Positions 1-8,265 of a stretch of DNA of 64,000 bases are shown here, piece by piece. The position numbers and the translations under genes were made by a program. The stretch lies in assembly GCF_029623755.1 (NCBI RefSeq), contig NZ_CP121106.1, positions 558,001 through 622,000 on the forward strand, in the 5' to 3' direction. How positions within the stretch are numbered: position 1 is the stretch's first letter; each line of letters opens with the position of its first letter. The stretch comes from Altererythrobacter sp. CAU 1644 (lineage in GTDB: Bacteria; Pseudomonadota; Alphaproteobacteria; Sphingomonadales; Sphingomonadaceae). Under the pieces are notes generated by a model that made no database searches, was not told the origin of the DNA, and saw only the letters and a program-made list of their open reading frames with translations.

Positions 1-671
1 ATCGAGGGGAACAACTCGGCCTGGACACCGATCACGTCGACATGGCCCGGATGCGCATGCGCCGCCGTCGCGATGCCCGAGATCAGCCCGCCGCCGCCGA
101 TCGGGACCACCAGGCAATCGAGGTCGGGCTTGTCCTCCAGCATCTCGAGCCCGACCGTGCCCTGACCCGCCGCGACCAGCGGGTCGTCGAACGGGTGGAC
201 GAAGGTCAACCCCAGTTCCTGCTCCAGCTTGCGCGCGTGCGCATAGGCATCGTCATAAGTCTCGCCCTCGAGAACGACATTGCCGCCGACGCTTTGCGTT
301 TGCATGATCTTCACGGTCGGCGTGGTGCGCGGCATCACGATCGTCACCGGCACGCCCAGGCGCTTGCCGTGATAGGACAGGCCCTGGCTGTGGTTGCCGG
401 CCGATGCCGCGATCACGCCGCGCTGCCTCTGCTCCTCGGTCAGGTGGAGCAGCGCGTTGAGCGCACCGCGCTCCTTGTAGGCAGCGGTGAACTGCTGGTT
501 TTCGAACTTGAGCCAAATCTCGCAGCCGGCAATCTCCGATAAGGTCTTCGACTGCATCATCGGCGTACGCACCACCGCACCTTCGATCCGCTCGGCTGCC
601 GCGCGGATATCGTCGATGGTCAGCGCTTCGCGCGCTGCGGCACTGCTGGCAAAGGCTGGCTTGGCTGTCAT
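1..671 (-). CDS. ilvA: Threonine ammonia-lyase (PLP-dependent), N-terminal part
   Basis: Deaminates threonine to 2-oxobutanoate, the first step of isoleucine synthesis, using pyridoxal phosphate. Translating the reverse strand from the ATG at 671 gives about 223 residues before the window ends. They contain the PLP-lysine region (AAYKERGALN), the SAGNHSQGLSYH loop typical of fold-type II threonine/serine dehydratases, and the glycine-rich phosphate-binding loop IGGGG. The C-terminal half lies outside the window, so I cannot see whether a regulatory ACT domain exists. The gene is divergent from the dehydrogenase gene at 766. A serine racemase or threo-3-hydroxyaspartate dehydratase has the same fold and is the main alternative. 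Confidence 0.88.
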   Translation of the reverse strand, partial: MTAKPAFASSAAAREALTIDDIRAAAERIEGAVVRTPMMQSKTLSEIAGCEIWLKFENQQFTAAYKERGALNALLHLTEEQRQRGVIAASAGNHSQGLSYHGKRLGVPVTIVMPRTTPTVKIMQTQSVGGNVVLEGETYDDAYAHARKLEQELGLTFVHPFDDPLVAAGQGTVGLEMLEDKPDLDCLVVPIGGGGLISGIATAAHAHPGHVDVIGVQAELFPS

Positions 672-765
672 GCCCCCGGCGTAAGCGCTCGGTCGGCACA
701 GGGCAACGCGCTTAATCCCGTGAATATGTTTGCAGCGCGACAATTTGTCTTTAACCCCGCGCCCC

Positions 766-1665
766 ATGAGCACCACGAAGAACGTCGCTTTCATCGGGCT
801 GGGGGTAATGGGCGGGCCGATGACCGGCCATCTCGCGCGGGCCGGCCATCGGGTCACCGCTTACAATCGCAGCGCCGACCGCGTCGCCAGGTGGCGCGAG
901 AAGTGGCAGGATGAAGGATTGGACGTCTCGTTCGCCGTGACGCCTGCCGCAGCGGCGAAGGACGCCGAGATCGTGTTCACCTGCGTGGGCAATGACGAAG
1001 ACCTGCGGGCGGTTACGCTTGGCGAGGACGGGGTCATGGCTGAGATTGCGGCCGAGGCCTTGCTGGTGGATCACACCACGGTGTCCGCCAATATGGCGCG
1101 CGAACTCGCCGCAGCTGGGAGCGAGCGCGGGGTCGAGGTCGTCGACGCGCCGGTATCCGGAGGTCAGGCCGGAGCCGAGAATGGCAGGCTCGCCATCATG
1201 TGCGGCGGGACTGCATCAGCGGTCTCCCGGGCGAGGCCCATCATGGAATGCTATGGCACCCGCATAGTCCATGTTGGCGGCGCCGGTGCCGGCCAGACCG
1301 CAAAGATGGCCAACCAGTTTTGCATCGCCGGCGTATTGGGCGGGCTTTCCGAAGCCATCCGGCTGGCGCAGGCTGCCGGCCTCGACATGGACAAGACGCT
1401 CGAGGCTATCTCGGGCGGAGCGGCGCAGAGCTGGCAGATGGAAAACCGGTGGCAGACCATGGTCGCGGACGAATTCGATTTCGGTTTCGCGATCGACTGG
1501 ATGCGCAAGGATCTCGGCTATGCGCTGGACGAAGCCAGGCGCCTCAGGCTCTCGGCGCCGGTTTCGGCACTGGTCGATCAGTTCTATGCAGAGATTCAGG
1601 CGGCAGGCGGCGGCAGGCACGATACCAGTGCGCTGATCAGCCGACTGCCCAAGGGAGGAAATTGA
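766..1665 (+). CDS. NAD(P)-dependent 3-hydroxyisobutyrate dehydrogenase family protein
   Basis: A 299-residue cytosolic beta-hydroxyacid dehydrogenase. The N-terminal Rossmann fold starts with FIGLGVMGGPM (about residues 9-19). The substrate-binding signature DAPVSGGQAGAENG and the catalytic-lysine segment GAGQTAKMANQ follow in the family order, with an all-alpha C-terminal domain. I chose the ATG at 766 because the Rossmann strand begins a few residues later; an ATG at 730 would add 12 residues without family similarity. Likely reactions are 3-hydroxyisobutyrate oxidation in valine catabolism or reduction of a related semialdehyde; the sequence does not separate these. Its stop overlaps the start of the next gene (TGATG), so the two are probably translated together. 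Confidence 0.85.
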   Translation: MSTTKNVAFIGLGVMGGPMTGHLARAGHRVTAYNRSADRVARWREKWQDEGLDVSFAVTPAAAAKDAEIVFTCVGNDEDLRAVTLGEDGVMAEIAAEALLVDHTTVSANMARELAAAGSERGVEVVDAPVSGGQAGAENGRLAIMCGGTASAVSRARPIMECYGTRIVHVGGAGAGQTAKMANQFCIAGVLGGLSEAIRLAQAAGLDMDKTLEAISGGAAQSWQMENRWQTMVADEFDFGFAIDWMRKDLGYALDEARRLRLSAPVSALVDQFYAEIQAAGGGRHDTSALISRLPKGGN

Positions 1666-3323
1666 TGAAGTACCTTTTCGCCGCGTTCGCAGGCACGGTC
1701 TGTGCATTGGGCGCGACCCCCGCCCTGGCCGATACCCTGATCGACAATGTCGACGGGATCACCGTGAACGAGGACGGCAATGTCGAGCGGTTCAACGCGA
1801 TCGTCATCGCCGAAGACGGCCGTGTCCGAGAGGTGCTGTCGCGCAAGAGCGACAAGCCCAAGGACATCGACTACCGCGTCGATGGCCAGGGCCGCGTCAT
1901 GTTGCCCGGCTTCGTCGATGCTCACGCGCATGTCATGAGCATCGGGATCGCGGCGATGACGCTCGACCTTGCGGAAACCAATTCGCTCGCTGAAGCGCTC
2001 GCGGCGATCAAGGCGTTCGCCGATGCCAACCCGGGCAGACCGTGGATTCTTGGGCGCGGTTGGAACCAGGAGAAGTGGGGGCTCGGACGCTTTCCTACCG
2101 CGGCGGAGATCGATGCAGTCGTCCCGGATCGACCCGTCTGGCTCGGCCGGATCGACGGGCACGCCGCCTGGGCCAATAGCGAAGCGATGAAGCGAGCGGG
2201 CGTCACTGCCGCGAGCGAGAGTCCCGCAGGCGGTCGCATCATCCGCAAACCCGGCTCGCGCGAGCCCGAGGGTGTCTTCGTCGATGCGGCGGAACAACTG
2301 GTCAGCAAGGTCGTCCCCGCGCCGCGCCCGGAAGACCTCGACGTCGCCTTGCGCAAGGCGCAAGAAATCCTCTTTGCCGATGGCGTGACTGCCGCAGCCG
2401 ACATGGGAACGACGATCCAGGACTGGCAGACCTTTCGCCGCGCTGGAGACGTCGGTGCGCTCAAACTGCGGATCATGGCCTATGCCGATTCGGTGGGATC
2501 GATGGAATTGATCGCGGGGCCGGAACCAACTCCGTGGCTTTATCAGGACCGCCTGCGACTCAACGGCATCAAGCTCTACATGGATGGGGCGCTCGGATCT
2601 CGCGGGGCCCTTCTCAAACAGCCCTATCACGACGAAGGTACGCACAAGGGTTTGCCGCTCGTCAGCCCTGCCCAACTGCGCAACCTGATGAGCCGCGCCG
2701 CCAGCGATGGCTTCCAGGCCGCGATCCACGCGATCGGCGATGAGGCCAATGCACAGGTTCTCGCCGCGATCGAGGAACTGTCGGAAGCCTATGCCGGCGA
2801 TCGTCGCTGGCGCATCGAGCATGCCCAGATTGTCGATCCACAGGACATCGCGCGTTTCGGCCGGCATGGCATTATCGCCTCAATGCAGCCGGTCCATCAG
2901 ACCTCGGATCGGGTCATGGCTGAAGCGAGGCTGGGACCTGACCGGCTCGGTGGCGCCTATGCGTGGCGTTCCATTGCAGCGGTCGGCTCGCCCCTGGCTT
3001 TCGGCTCGGATGCCCCGGTCGAGCTGACCGATGTCTTCGCGGGCTATGCCGCAGCCATCAGTCGGACTGACGCGGCCGGCGAACCCTTCGGCGGCTGGCT
3101 CCCACAGGAAGCGGTGTCGCGCGAAGCGGCGCTCGCCGCCTTCACCTATGGCGGCGCCTACGCAGGCTTTGCCGAGGGCAGGTTTGGCCGCCTGGTTGCG
3201 GGCGAGCGGGCCGACTTCATCCTGGTCGATACCGACCCGCTGCTCGCGACCCCGGCAGAACTGCGCCAAACCCGCGTGTTCGAAACGTGGATCGGAGGGG
3301 AGAGAGTCTACCAGGCCCGATAG
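1665..3323 (+). CDS. Exported metal-dependent amidohydrolase (YtcJ-like)
   Basis: A 552-residue amidohydrolase-superfamily enzyme with an N-terminal signal peptide (MKYLFAAFAGTVCALGATPALA), so probably periplasmic. The metal-binding DAHAH motif places His87 and His89 at the entrance of the barrel. Further ligand regions are AIHAIGDEAN, RIEHAQIVDP and FGSDAPVE, in the order seen in the YtcJ group. The substrate is unknown; family members hydrolyse amides, formamides or cyclic imides. The start ATG overlaps the stop of the upstream dehydrogenase gene by one base and has the Shine-Dalgarno AGGGAGGA just before it. A longer frame open upstream is only the shadow of the dehydrogenase gene. Confidence 0.85.
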   Translation: MKYLFAAFAGTVCALGATPALADTLIDNVDGITVNEDGNVERFNAIVIAEDGRVREVLSRKSDKPKDIDYRVDGQGRVMLPGFVDAHAHVMSIGIAAMTLDLAETNSLAEALAAIKAFADANPGRPWILGRGWNQEKWGLGRFPTAAEIDAVVPDRPVWLGRIDGHAAWANSEAMKRAGVTAASESPAGGRIIRKPGSREPEGVFVDAAEQLVSKVVPAPRPEDLDVALRKAQEILFADGVTAAADMGTTIQDWQTFRRAGDVGALKLRIMAYADSVGSMELIAGPEPTPWLYQDRLRLNGIKLYMDGALGSRGALLKQPYHDEGTHKGLPLVSPAQLRNLMSRAASDGFQAAIHAIGDEANAQVLAAIEELSEAYAGDRRWRIEHAQIVDPQDIARFGRHGIIASMQPVHQTSDRVMAEARLGPDRLGGAYAWRSIAAVGSPLAFGSDAPVELTDVFAGYAAAISRTDAAGEPFGGWLPQEAVSREAALAAFTYGGAYAGFAEGRFGRLVAGERADFILVDTDPLLATPAELRQTRVFETWIGGERVYQAR

Positions 3324-3698
3324 GACCTGGGGAATAAACGCTTTGGCTCGATTGCAGTGCAATTAACCGCAGATTAGGAATATTCTGCGATTTCGCCGCA
3401 GAACCAGTGGTATAGCCACTACAAAGAAGGTCGTTACGGTCCCAATCCCGGCGTTGCCGCGAGCCAGTTCTACGGCGGTTCGCGCTACTCGGCGGGGAAG
3501 AAGGATCGGGGATTAATTCTGAGGTCGCAAACAATTGTCGCGGCAATAATGCCACACAATTGTATAAAGTATTCAATTTGGTCGGTTTTCGAGAGGGTTT
3601 TCACGTTCCGACCAAGAGAATGGGGCTTGTCACGCTTGGCAGCCTCGCTTAGTGAAGACACGAATTTGAACTAAAGAGCTCAATTAGGAGACGAATCG
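3324..3698. other. Intergenic region upstream of the small exported protein
   Basis: No coding sequence is convincing in these 375 bases. The stretch is more AT-rich than its surroundings. It has a short hairpin (AGTGG-TATAG-CCACT near 3409) and two copies of the palindrome ACAATTGT at 3531-3538 and 3556-3563, 25 bp apart, followed by an AT-rich segment that could hold a promoter. A Shine-Dalgarno TTAGGAG precedes the ATG at 3699. Confidence 0.5.
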
Positions 3699-3923
3699 AT
3701 GAAGTTCCGTACCATGCTTGCCGCTACCGCGGCTCTTTCGCTTGCTGCAACGCCGGCTATCGCAGAAGCTGCGTTCGATCGGGCTGCTGCTCCGGTCGAA
3801 GGTGAGAGCGAGCTCGGTGCCGGCGGCTCGGGCACGATCATTGCGATCGTTGCTGCTGCTGCCATCATCGCTGGCATCATCATCGCTGCCGATGGCGACG
3901 ATGACGATCCCGTCAGCGCCTAA
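3699..3923 (+). CDS. Small exported or membrane protein with acidic tail, unknown function
   Basis: Seventy-four residues: a signal peptide (MKFRTMLAATAALSLAATPAIA), a short linker, one strongly hydrophobic segment of Ala/Ile (about residues 48-65) and a tail with a DGDDDD cluster near residues 66-71. This predicts a single-pass inner-membrane protein after signal cleavage. I do not recognise a family with a known role, though small proteins of this shape are familiar in sphingomonads. It has its own Shine-Dalgarno, a long upstream region with palindromes and a very strong terminator 25 bases after the stop, so it is probably a monocistronic, well-expressed gene. Confidence 0.7.
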   Translation: MKFRTMLAATAALSLAATPAIAEAAFDRAAAPVEGESELGAGGSGTIIAIVAAAAIIAGIIIAADGDDDDPVSA

Positions 3924-3948
3924 TCGATAGCTTCATCGAATAAGATTA

Positions 3949-3977
3949 CGGGGCCCCGTTCGGGGCCCCGTTTTTTA
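3949..3977 (+). terminator. Rho-independent terminator of the small exported protein gene
   Basis: A near-perfect stem of ACGGGGCCCCG and CGGGGCCCCGT with a two-base loop, followed by six T. The T run is on the plus strand only, so it serves the upstream plus-strand gene. Confidence 0.9.
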
Positions 3978-4032
3978 TTTGGGCTTCGGGTGCTGCGCGA
4001 GCGACGAGTTCGTCCGCCTCAAGAGACCCTGA

Positions 4033-4857
4033 TTAGCCGGGCTGGTCCTGGCTGGCCGCCTCGGCTTCCATCGGTTCCGCAGCTTCCTCCTGCTTGGCCG
4101 TCGCGGATTTGCGTTCCTGGAACCGCATCAACAGCAGCGAGCCCTCGAACAGCAGCAGCAGCGGGATCGCCAGAATGACCTGCGACCCGGGGTCGGGAGG
4201 CGTTACCACCGCCGCGAGCGCGACCACGCCGACCACCACATAGCGGCGCGCCGCGGAAAGCTGCGCCCGCGTGACGATCCCCGCCCGGTTGAGCAGGAGC
4301 AGCAAGACCGGCAGCAGGAAACTGATCCCGAAAGCTAGGATAAACTGCATCACCAGCCCGAGGTAATCCCCGGCAGATGGCAGGGCCTCGATCGCCAGCC
4401 CGCCGGCCTCGCCCTGGAAACCCAGGAACCAGCGAAAAGCCGTCGGCATCACGACAAAATAGGCCAGCGCCGCTCCTGCGGTGAAGAGCACCGGCGTTGC
4501 GATCAGGAACGGCAGGAAAGCCTTCTTTTCGCGCGCGTAGAGGCCGGGCGCAACGAAGGCCCACAACTGGTTGGCGATGATCGGGAAACTCACGAAGAAA
4601 CCCGCGAACAGCGCCACCTTCAGCTCGACGAAGAAGACCTCGTACAGCTTGGTGAAGATCAGTTGCCCTTCCCCCGCAGGGAAGGCAGCCTTCAGCGGCT
4701 GGATGAGGAAGCCGAGGATCGGGTCGGCGTAGTAGAGGCAGATCCCGAACCCGATCAGGAGCGCCAGGATGCTGCGCATCAGGCGCGTGCGCAATTCGAC
4801 GAGGTGGTCGAGCAGCGGCGCCTGCGTGTCGTCGATATCGCTGAGCTTGAAGGCCAT
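4033..4857 (-). CDS. tatC: Sec-independent protein translocase subunit TatC
   Basis: A 274-residue inner-membrane protein that recognises twin-arginine signal peptides and forms the Tat translocase core with TatB. The N-terminal segment DDTQAPLLDHLVELRTRL is the conserved TatC start. Six hydrophobic segments follow, with the family glutamate region in the PLKAAFPAGEGQLIFTKLYE loop. The C-terminal 30 residues are charged (KSATAKQEEAAEPMEAEA). Last gene of scpA–scpB–tatA–tatB–tatC on this strand; the gap to tatB is 6 bases. Confidence 0.96.
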   Translation of the reverse strand: MAFKLSDIDDTQAPLLDHLVELRTRLMRSILALLIGFGICLYYADPILGFLIQPLKAAFPAGEGQLIFTKLYEVFFVELKVALFAGFFVSFPIIANQLWAFVAPGLYAREKKAFLPFLIATPVLFTAGAALAYFVVMPTAFRWFLGFQGEAGGLAIEALPSAGDYLGLVMQFILAFGISFLLPVLLLLLNRAGIVTRAQLSAARRYVVVGVVALAAVVTPPDPGSQVILAIPLLLLFEGSLLLMRFQERKSATAKQEEAAEPMEAEAASQDQPG

Positions 4858-4863
4858 CGCGGA

Positions 4864-5313
4864 TCAGCTCTTCGGCGCCGAGGTGCCGAGCGGGAGTTCC
4901 GGTTCGCTGTCGCCCTTTGCGTTCGACCCGGCCTTGCTGGCAGGCGCAGGGTCGTCGGTATCAGGATCGTGCTCGATGCTTGGCAGCCGGCTTTCTGCGC
5001 TTGCTGCCTGCGCGTCGCCCTCGACGGGAGGTCCCGTCATCGCGGGCTCATCGGCAGGCAGGCCGGTGCCATCTGCGGCAGGGGTCCGAGCCATGATCTG
5101 CTCGTTCTGCGCCTTCCACTTCTTCTCCATGTCCTCGAGCTCGGCTTCGCGGATCATGGCGTCGATGCCGGTTCGGAAATGCGAGGACACCCGGCGGACC
5201 TTGCCGATCCAGCGCCCCGCGGTGCGCAGCGCCATGGGCATGTCCTTCGGACCGATGACGAGCACCGCCACGATCACGATGACCAGTAATTCGCTTGCGC
5301 CGATATCGAACAT
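4864..5313 (-). CDS. tatB: Sec-independent protein translocase subunit TatB
   Basis: A 149-residue membrane protein with one N-terminal transmembrane helix (FDIGASELLVIVIVAVLVIG), the GPKD hinge and an amphipathic helix leading into a long acidic cytoplasmic tail. These are the hallmarks of TatB, which joins TatC in binding signal peptides. The tail after about residue 85 is of low complexity and poorly conserved in the family. It lies between tatA and tatC with short gaps. Confidence 0.94.
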   Translation of the reverse strand: MFDIGASELLVIVIVAVLVIGPKDMPMALRTAGRWIGKVRRVSSHFRTGIDAMIREAELEDMEKKWKAQNEQIMARTPAADGTGLPADEPAMTGPPVEGDAQAASAESRLPSIEHDPDTDDPAPASKAGSNAKGDSEPELPLGTSAPKS

Positions 5314-5337
5314 GTCTTCCCGCGACGCTCCGCCGCG

Positions 5338-5589
5338 TCAGTTGGCGCTATCGCCCCGATCGGACGGGACCGGCTCCTTGGCGGCTTCGGTGGCCGGCTT
5401 CGCTTCATGCGCGGGACCCTCGATCCGTGGCGACGGCTGGCCGGGCTTCTCGTCGCCTTCGTTCATGCCCTTCTTGAAGCTGTTAATGCCTTTGCCGAAA
5501 TCGCCCATCATCTCGGAAATGCGGCCACGGCCGAACAACACGAGGATGACGATCGCGATGATGATAAGTTGCCAGGGACCAAGACTCAT
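5338..5589 (-). CDS. tatA: Sec-independent protein translocase subunit TatA
   Basis: Eighty-three residues. The membrane helix GPWQLIIIAIVILVLFGRGR carries the FGRGRI hinge (FGRGKI in many species), followed by an amphipathic helix with MGDFGKGINSFKKGM. TatA polymerises to form the translocation path for folded proteins. The C-terminal 40 residues are rich in Pro, Glu and Ala. It precedes tatB by 24 bases. Confidence 0.96.
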   Translation of the reverse strand: MSLGPWQLIIIAIVILVLFGRGRISEMMGDFGKGINSFKKGMNEGDEKPGQPSPRIEGPAHEAKPATEAAKEPVPSDRGDSAN

Positions 5590-5648
5590 GGGTGTTCTCT
5601 CTAAGGATCAGTAGAACCAATATAGGCTCGGCGCGGGGCAAGCGCCAG

Positions 5649-6329
5649 TCAGGCGGAGGATTCGACGGAAATATCGTCCCAATCACTGTCGCCTGCAGCC
5701 TCTTCCATGTGGTCCAGATCGTCCTCGACCTCTTCTTCGGTCTCGTCCGAGTCGGCTTCGGCGGGCTCCATCGCCGCCTCGAACGCATCATCGACCGGGT
5801 CGAGCAAACCGGCAGCGCGCAGTTCGTCGATTCCGGGCAGGTCGCGCCGGCTCGAGAGGCCGAAGTGTTCGAGGAACTCGGGCGTGGTCGCGTAGATCAC
5901 CGGGCGACCTGGTACCTCGCGGCGCCCGGCCAGCTTGATCCACCCAGCCTCCATCAGCACGTCGAGCGTACCCTTGGCGGTCTGAACCCCACGGATCGAC
6001 TCGATCTCCGCGCGGCTGACGGGCTCGTGATAGGCAACGATCGCCAAGACCTCGGTCGCTGCGCGGCTGAGCCGGCGAACCTGCTCACGTTCCTTGCGCA
6101 GCAGGTGAGCGAGATCGGGTGCGGTCTCGAAATGCCAGCGCTTGCCCCGCTCGACCAGTTGCACCCCGCGCCTGTCGTAGTGATCGGCCAATTCGCGCAA
6201 CCCTTCGCGCACGGCTGAGTTCTCAAGCCCGCCGAGATGGCTCGCCAGCGCTTCGACGCTCATCGGTTCTTCCGAGGCGAAGAGGGTCGCCTCGAGCGCA
6301 CGGACGATCTCGTCAGGAGCCTCGCTCAT
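5649..6329 (-). CDS. scpB: Segregation and condensation protein B
   Basis: A 226-residue kleisin-interacting protein with two winged-helix domains that works with ScpA and SMC in chromosome compaction. Family marks are the start EIVRALEATLFASEEPMS, the segment VLAIVAYHEPVSRAEIESIRG and TTPEFLEHFGLSSRRDLPGI. The last 50 residues are an acidic tail. Its ATG overlaps the scpA stop by four bases (ATGA), indicating coupled translation. Confidence 0.95.
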   Translation of the reverse strand: MSEAPDEIVRALEATLFASEEPMSVEALASHLGGLENSAVREGLRELADHYDRRGVQLVERGKRWHFETAPDLAHLLRKEREQVRRLSRAATEVLAIVAYHEPVSRAEIESIRGVQTAKGTLDVLMEAGWIKLAGRREVPGRPVIYATTPEFLEHFGLSSRRDLPGIDELRAAGLLDPVDDAFEAAMEPAEADSDETEEEVEDDLDHMEEAAGDSDWDDISVESSA

Positions 6330-7141
6330 TGAACAATCCTCCGAATCCGCATGGCACCGAAGATTTCCTCCTGATCGATTTCCGCCTTGCCCATGCGCGC
6401 AAGCTCGAGCGCCGCCACGAAGCTCGATGCGAGCGCCGATCGCCGCAAGCGCGGTTCGGCATGCGGCGGCAGGAAATCGCGCAGGTCCATCCAGTCGAGC
6501 GTTACGCCGAGCATGGCCGAGACCCGGTCGATCGCGCTATCGAGCGTCATCACCGGGCGGTCGAACACATGGTAGATGCGCGGTGCGGTGCGCGCCTTGA
6601 CCTGCCCATAGGCCTGGATCAGCGAATAGCTGTCGCACTTCCACTGCGTCTTGCGATCGATCCGCAGACCTTCCGGGGCAGCGCGCAGGAACACGTCGCG
6701 ACCGATGCGGTCGCGCGCCATCAGTCGGGCGGCCGCCTCGCGCATGGCGCCGAGCCGCTGGAGCCGCAATTGCAGCCGCAGCGCGAGTTCTTCGGGGCTC
6801 GGGTCCTCCTGCTCTTCCTTCGGCAACAGCAGCGCGGACTTGAGGTAGGCCAGCCATGCCGCCATCACGAGATAGTCGGCAGCCAGTTCAAGCCGCAGCG
6901 CCTCGGCCCGCTCGATATAGGTCAGATATTGGTCGACCAGAGCGAGGATCGAGATCTGCCGCAGGTCAACCTTCTGCCGCCGCGCGAGATCGAGCAGCAG
7001 ATCGAGCGGCCCTTCCCACCCGTCCAGTTCGAGATAGAGTGCGCTATCGTCTGATCGTTCATTGGCCGGGGCGATCCAGGCTTCGTCCGCCCCTTCGAGG
7101 GCTGGCGCGTCGAACATGAGGCCGTCCTCGGTCACGCTCAT
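6326..7141 (-). CDS. scpA: Segregation and condensation protein A (kleisin)
   Basis: A 271-residue kleisin that bridges SMC heads and binds ScpB. The N-terminal core LDGWEGPLDLLLDLARRQKV followed by AADYLVMAAWLAYLKSALLLP is the ScpA signature, and the C-terminal winged-helix part ends the protein (FVAALELARMGKAEIDQEE). Its ATG overlaps the nagZ stop by four bases and its stop overlaps scpB, so nagZ–scpA–scpB form a tightly coupled unit. Confidence 0.95.
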   Translation of the reverse strand: MSVTEDGLMFDAPALEGADEAWIAPANERSDDSALYLELDGWEGPLDLLLDLARRQKVDLRQISILALVDQYLTYIERAEALRLELAADYLVMAAWLAYLKSALLLPKEEQEDPSPEELALRLQLRLQRLGAMREAAARLMARDRIGRDVFLRAAPEGLRIDRKTQWKCDSYSLIQAYGQVKARTAPRIYHVFDRPVMTLDSAIDRVSAMLGVTLDWMDLRDFLPPHAEPRLRRSALASSFVAALELARMGKAEIDQEEIFGAMRIRRIVQ

Positions 7142-8157
7142 GCCGCCTCTCCCGTCAGCGCCAGCAGGGCGTCGCGCTTGGCCAGTAGCTCTGCCTTGTC
7201 GCCCCCCTCGCTACGGATCTCGGTCCCCGCCAGCGCGCGATCAAGCCGATCTGCGGCAGCGTCGGAAATCCGGGGAAGCACCTTGGCGATACCCAGCTGG
7301 TCATCCATCTTCGCCCAGCAATTCAACACCACGTCGCAACCGGCCGCGATCGCGCGTTCGGCGCGTTCAGGGACAGAGCCGTCGAGCGCCTCCATGTCGA
7401 TATCGTCGGTCAGCAGCAATCCGTCGAACCCGATCCGCCCGCGAATGATCTCGGCAATGATGCGCGGCGACAGCGTAGCCGGATTATCCGCATCCCATGC
7501 GGTGAACAGCAGGTGTCCGGTCATCCCGATCGGTGCGTCTCTTAGTGCCCGAAAGGGCGCAAGGTCGATCTCGAGCTCTTCCTCGCTCGCCGTGACGCGT
7601 GGCATCTCCTTGTGGCTGTCGCACATGCTGCGGCCGTGCCCCGGCATATGCTTGATGCACCCCGCCACTCCGCCGCGCGCGAGGCCGTCGAGGATTGCGC
7701 GACCGATGGCCGCGATCTGCTGCGGATCGCTGCCTAGTGCACGGTCGCCGATCACGTCATGCGCGCCCTCCTGCCGGACATCGAGCGGCGGATGATAGTC
7801 GACCGTGATACCCATCTCGCCAAGCTCGAGCGCCATGGCATGCGCATTCACCCGCGCCGCCTCGATCGCGCTGGCCGGGGCAAGGCGATAGAGGTGGTCG
7901 AAGGCCTCGCCGCTGGGAAAATCGCTCCAGTGCGGCGGGCGCAACCGGGCCACCCTGCCGCCTTCCTGATCAATCGAGACCAGCAGGCGCGGGCGGCCGT
8001 GGATCTCGCGCAGGGTGTCGGTCAGGCGGCGCAATTGCTCACGATCGATGCAATTGCGCGCAAACAGGATATAGCCTGCTGGGTCGGCCTCATTGAAGAA
8101 GGCACGCTCGTCCGCCGTAAGCTCAGGCCCGGCGACCCCGAAAATGGCAGGCGTCAT
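7138..8157 (-). CDS. nagZ: Beta-N-acetylhexosaminidase (peptidoglycan recycling)
   Basis: A 339-residue glycoside hydrolase family 3 enzyme, cytosolic, that removes N-acetylglucosamine from muropeptides during cell-wall recycling. The GH3 core is clear: LLVSIDQEGGRVARLR, the substrate-binding loop KHMPGHGRSMCDSHKEMP with the His of the catalytic dyad, and LLLTDDIDMEAL carrying the nucleophile Asp. No signal peptide is present, as expected for NagZ. The terminator hairpin upstream suggests it has its own promoter in 8158-8212. Confidence 0.93.
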   Translation of the reverse strand: MTPAIFGVAGPELTADERAFFNEADPAGYILFARNCIDREQLRRLTDTLREIHGRPRLLVSIDQEGGRVARLRPPHWSDFPSGEAFDHLYRLAPASAIEAARVNAHAMALELGEMGITVDYHPPLDVRQEGAHDVIGDRALGSDPQQIAAIGRAILDGLARGGVAGCIKHMPGHGRSMCDSHKEMPRVTASEEELEIDLAPFRALRDAPIGMTGHLLFTAWDADNPATLSPRIIAEIIRGRIGFDGLLLTDDIDMEALDGSVPERAERAIAAGCDVVLNCWAKMDDQLGIAKVLPRISDAAADRLDRALAGTEIRSEGGDKAELLAKRDALLALTGEAA

Positions 8158-8212
8158 AGGGGAAAGATTCGCTCCACGAGGCGAAAAGGCAAGTTTTCCT
8201 AGGGTTAACGCG

Positions 8213-8241
8213 GGGGAAAACGGCGCAAATCCGCGCCGTTT
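8213..8241 (-). terminator. Rho-independent terminator after the SPOR gene
   Basis: Reading the minus strand, AAACGGCGC pairs with GCGCCGTTT (plus coordinates 8218-8226 and 8233-8241, 6-base loop) and is followed by T residues. It lies 25 bases after the stop of the SPOR gene and before nagZ. Confidence 0.7.
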
Positions 8242-8265
8242 CGGCTCATTTTGCCAATCGGTGAC

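Noticed and set aside
1200..1664. An upstream in-frame extension of the amidohydrolase
   Set aside because: It overlaps the dehydrogenase gene in another frame. The signal peptide and Shine-Dalgarno fix the start at 1665.
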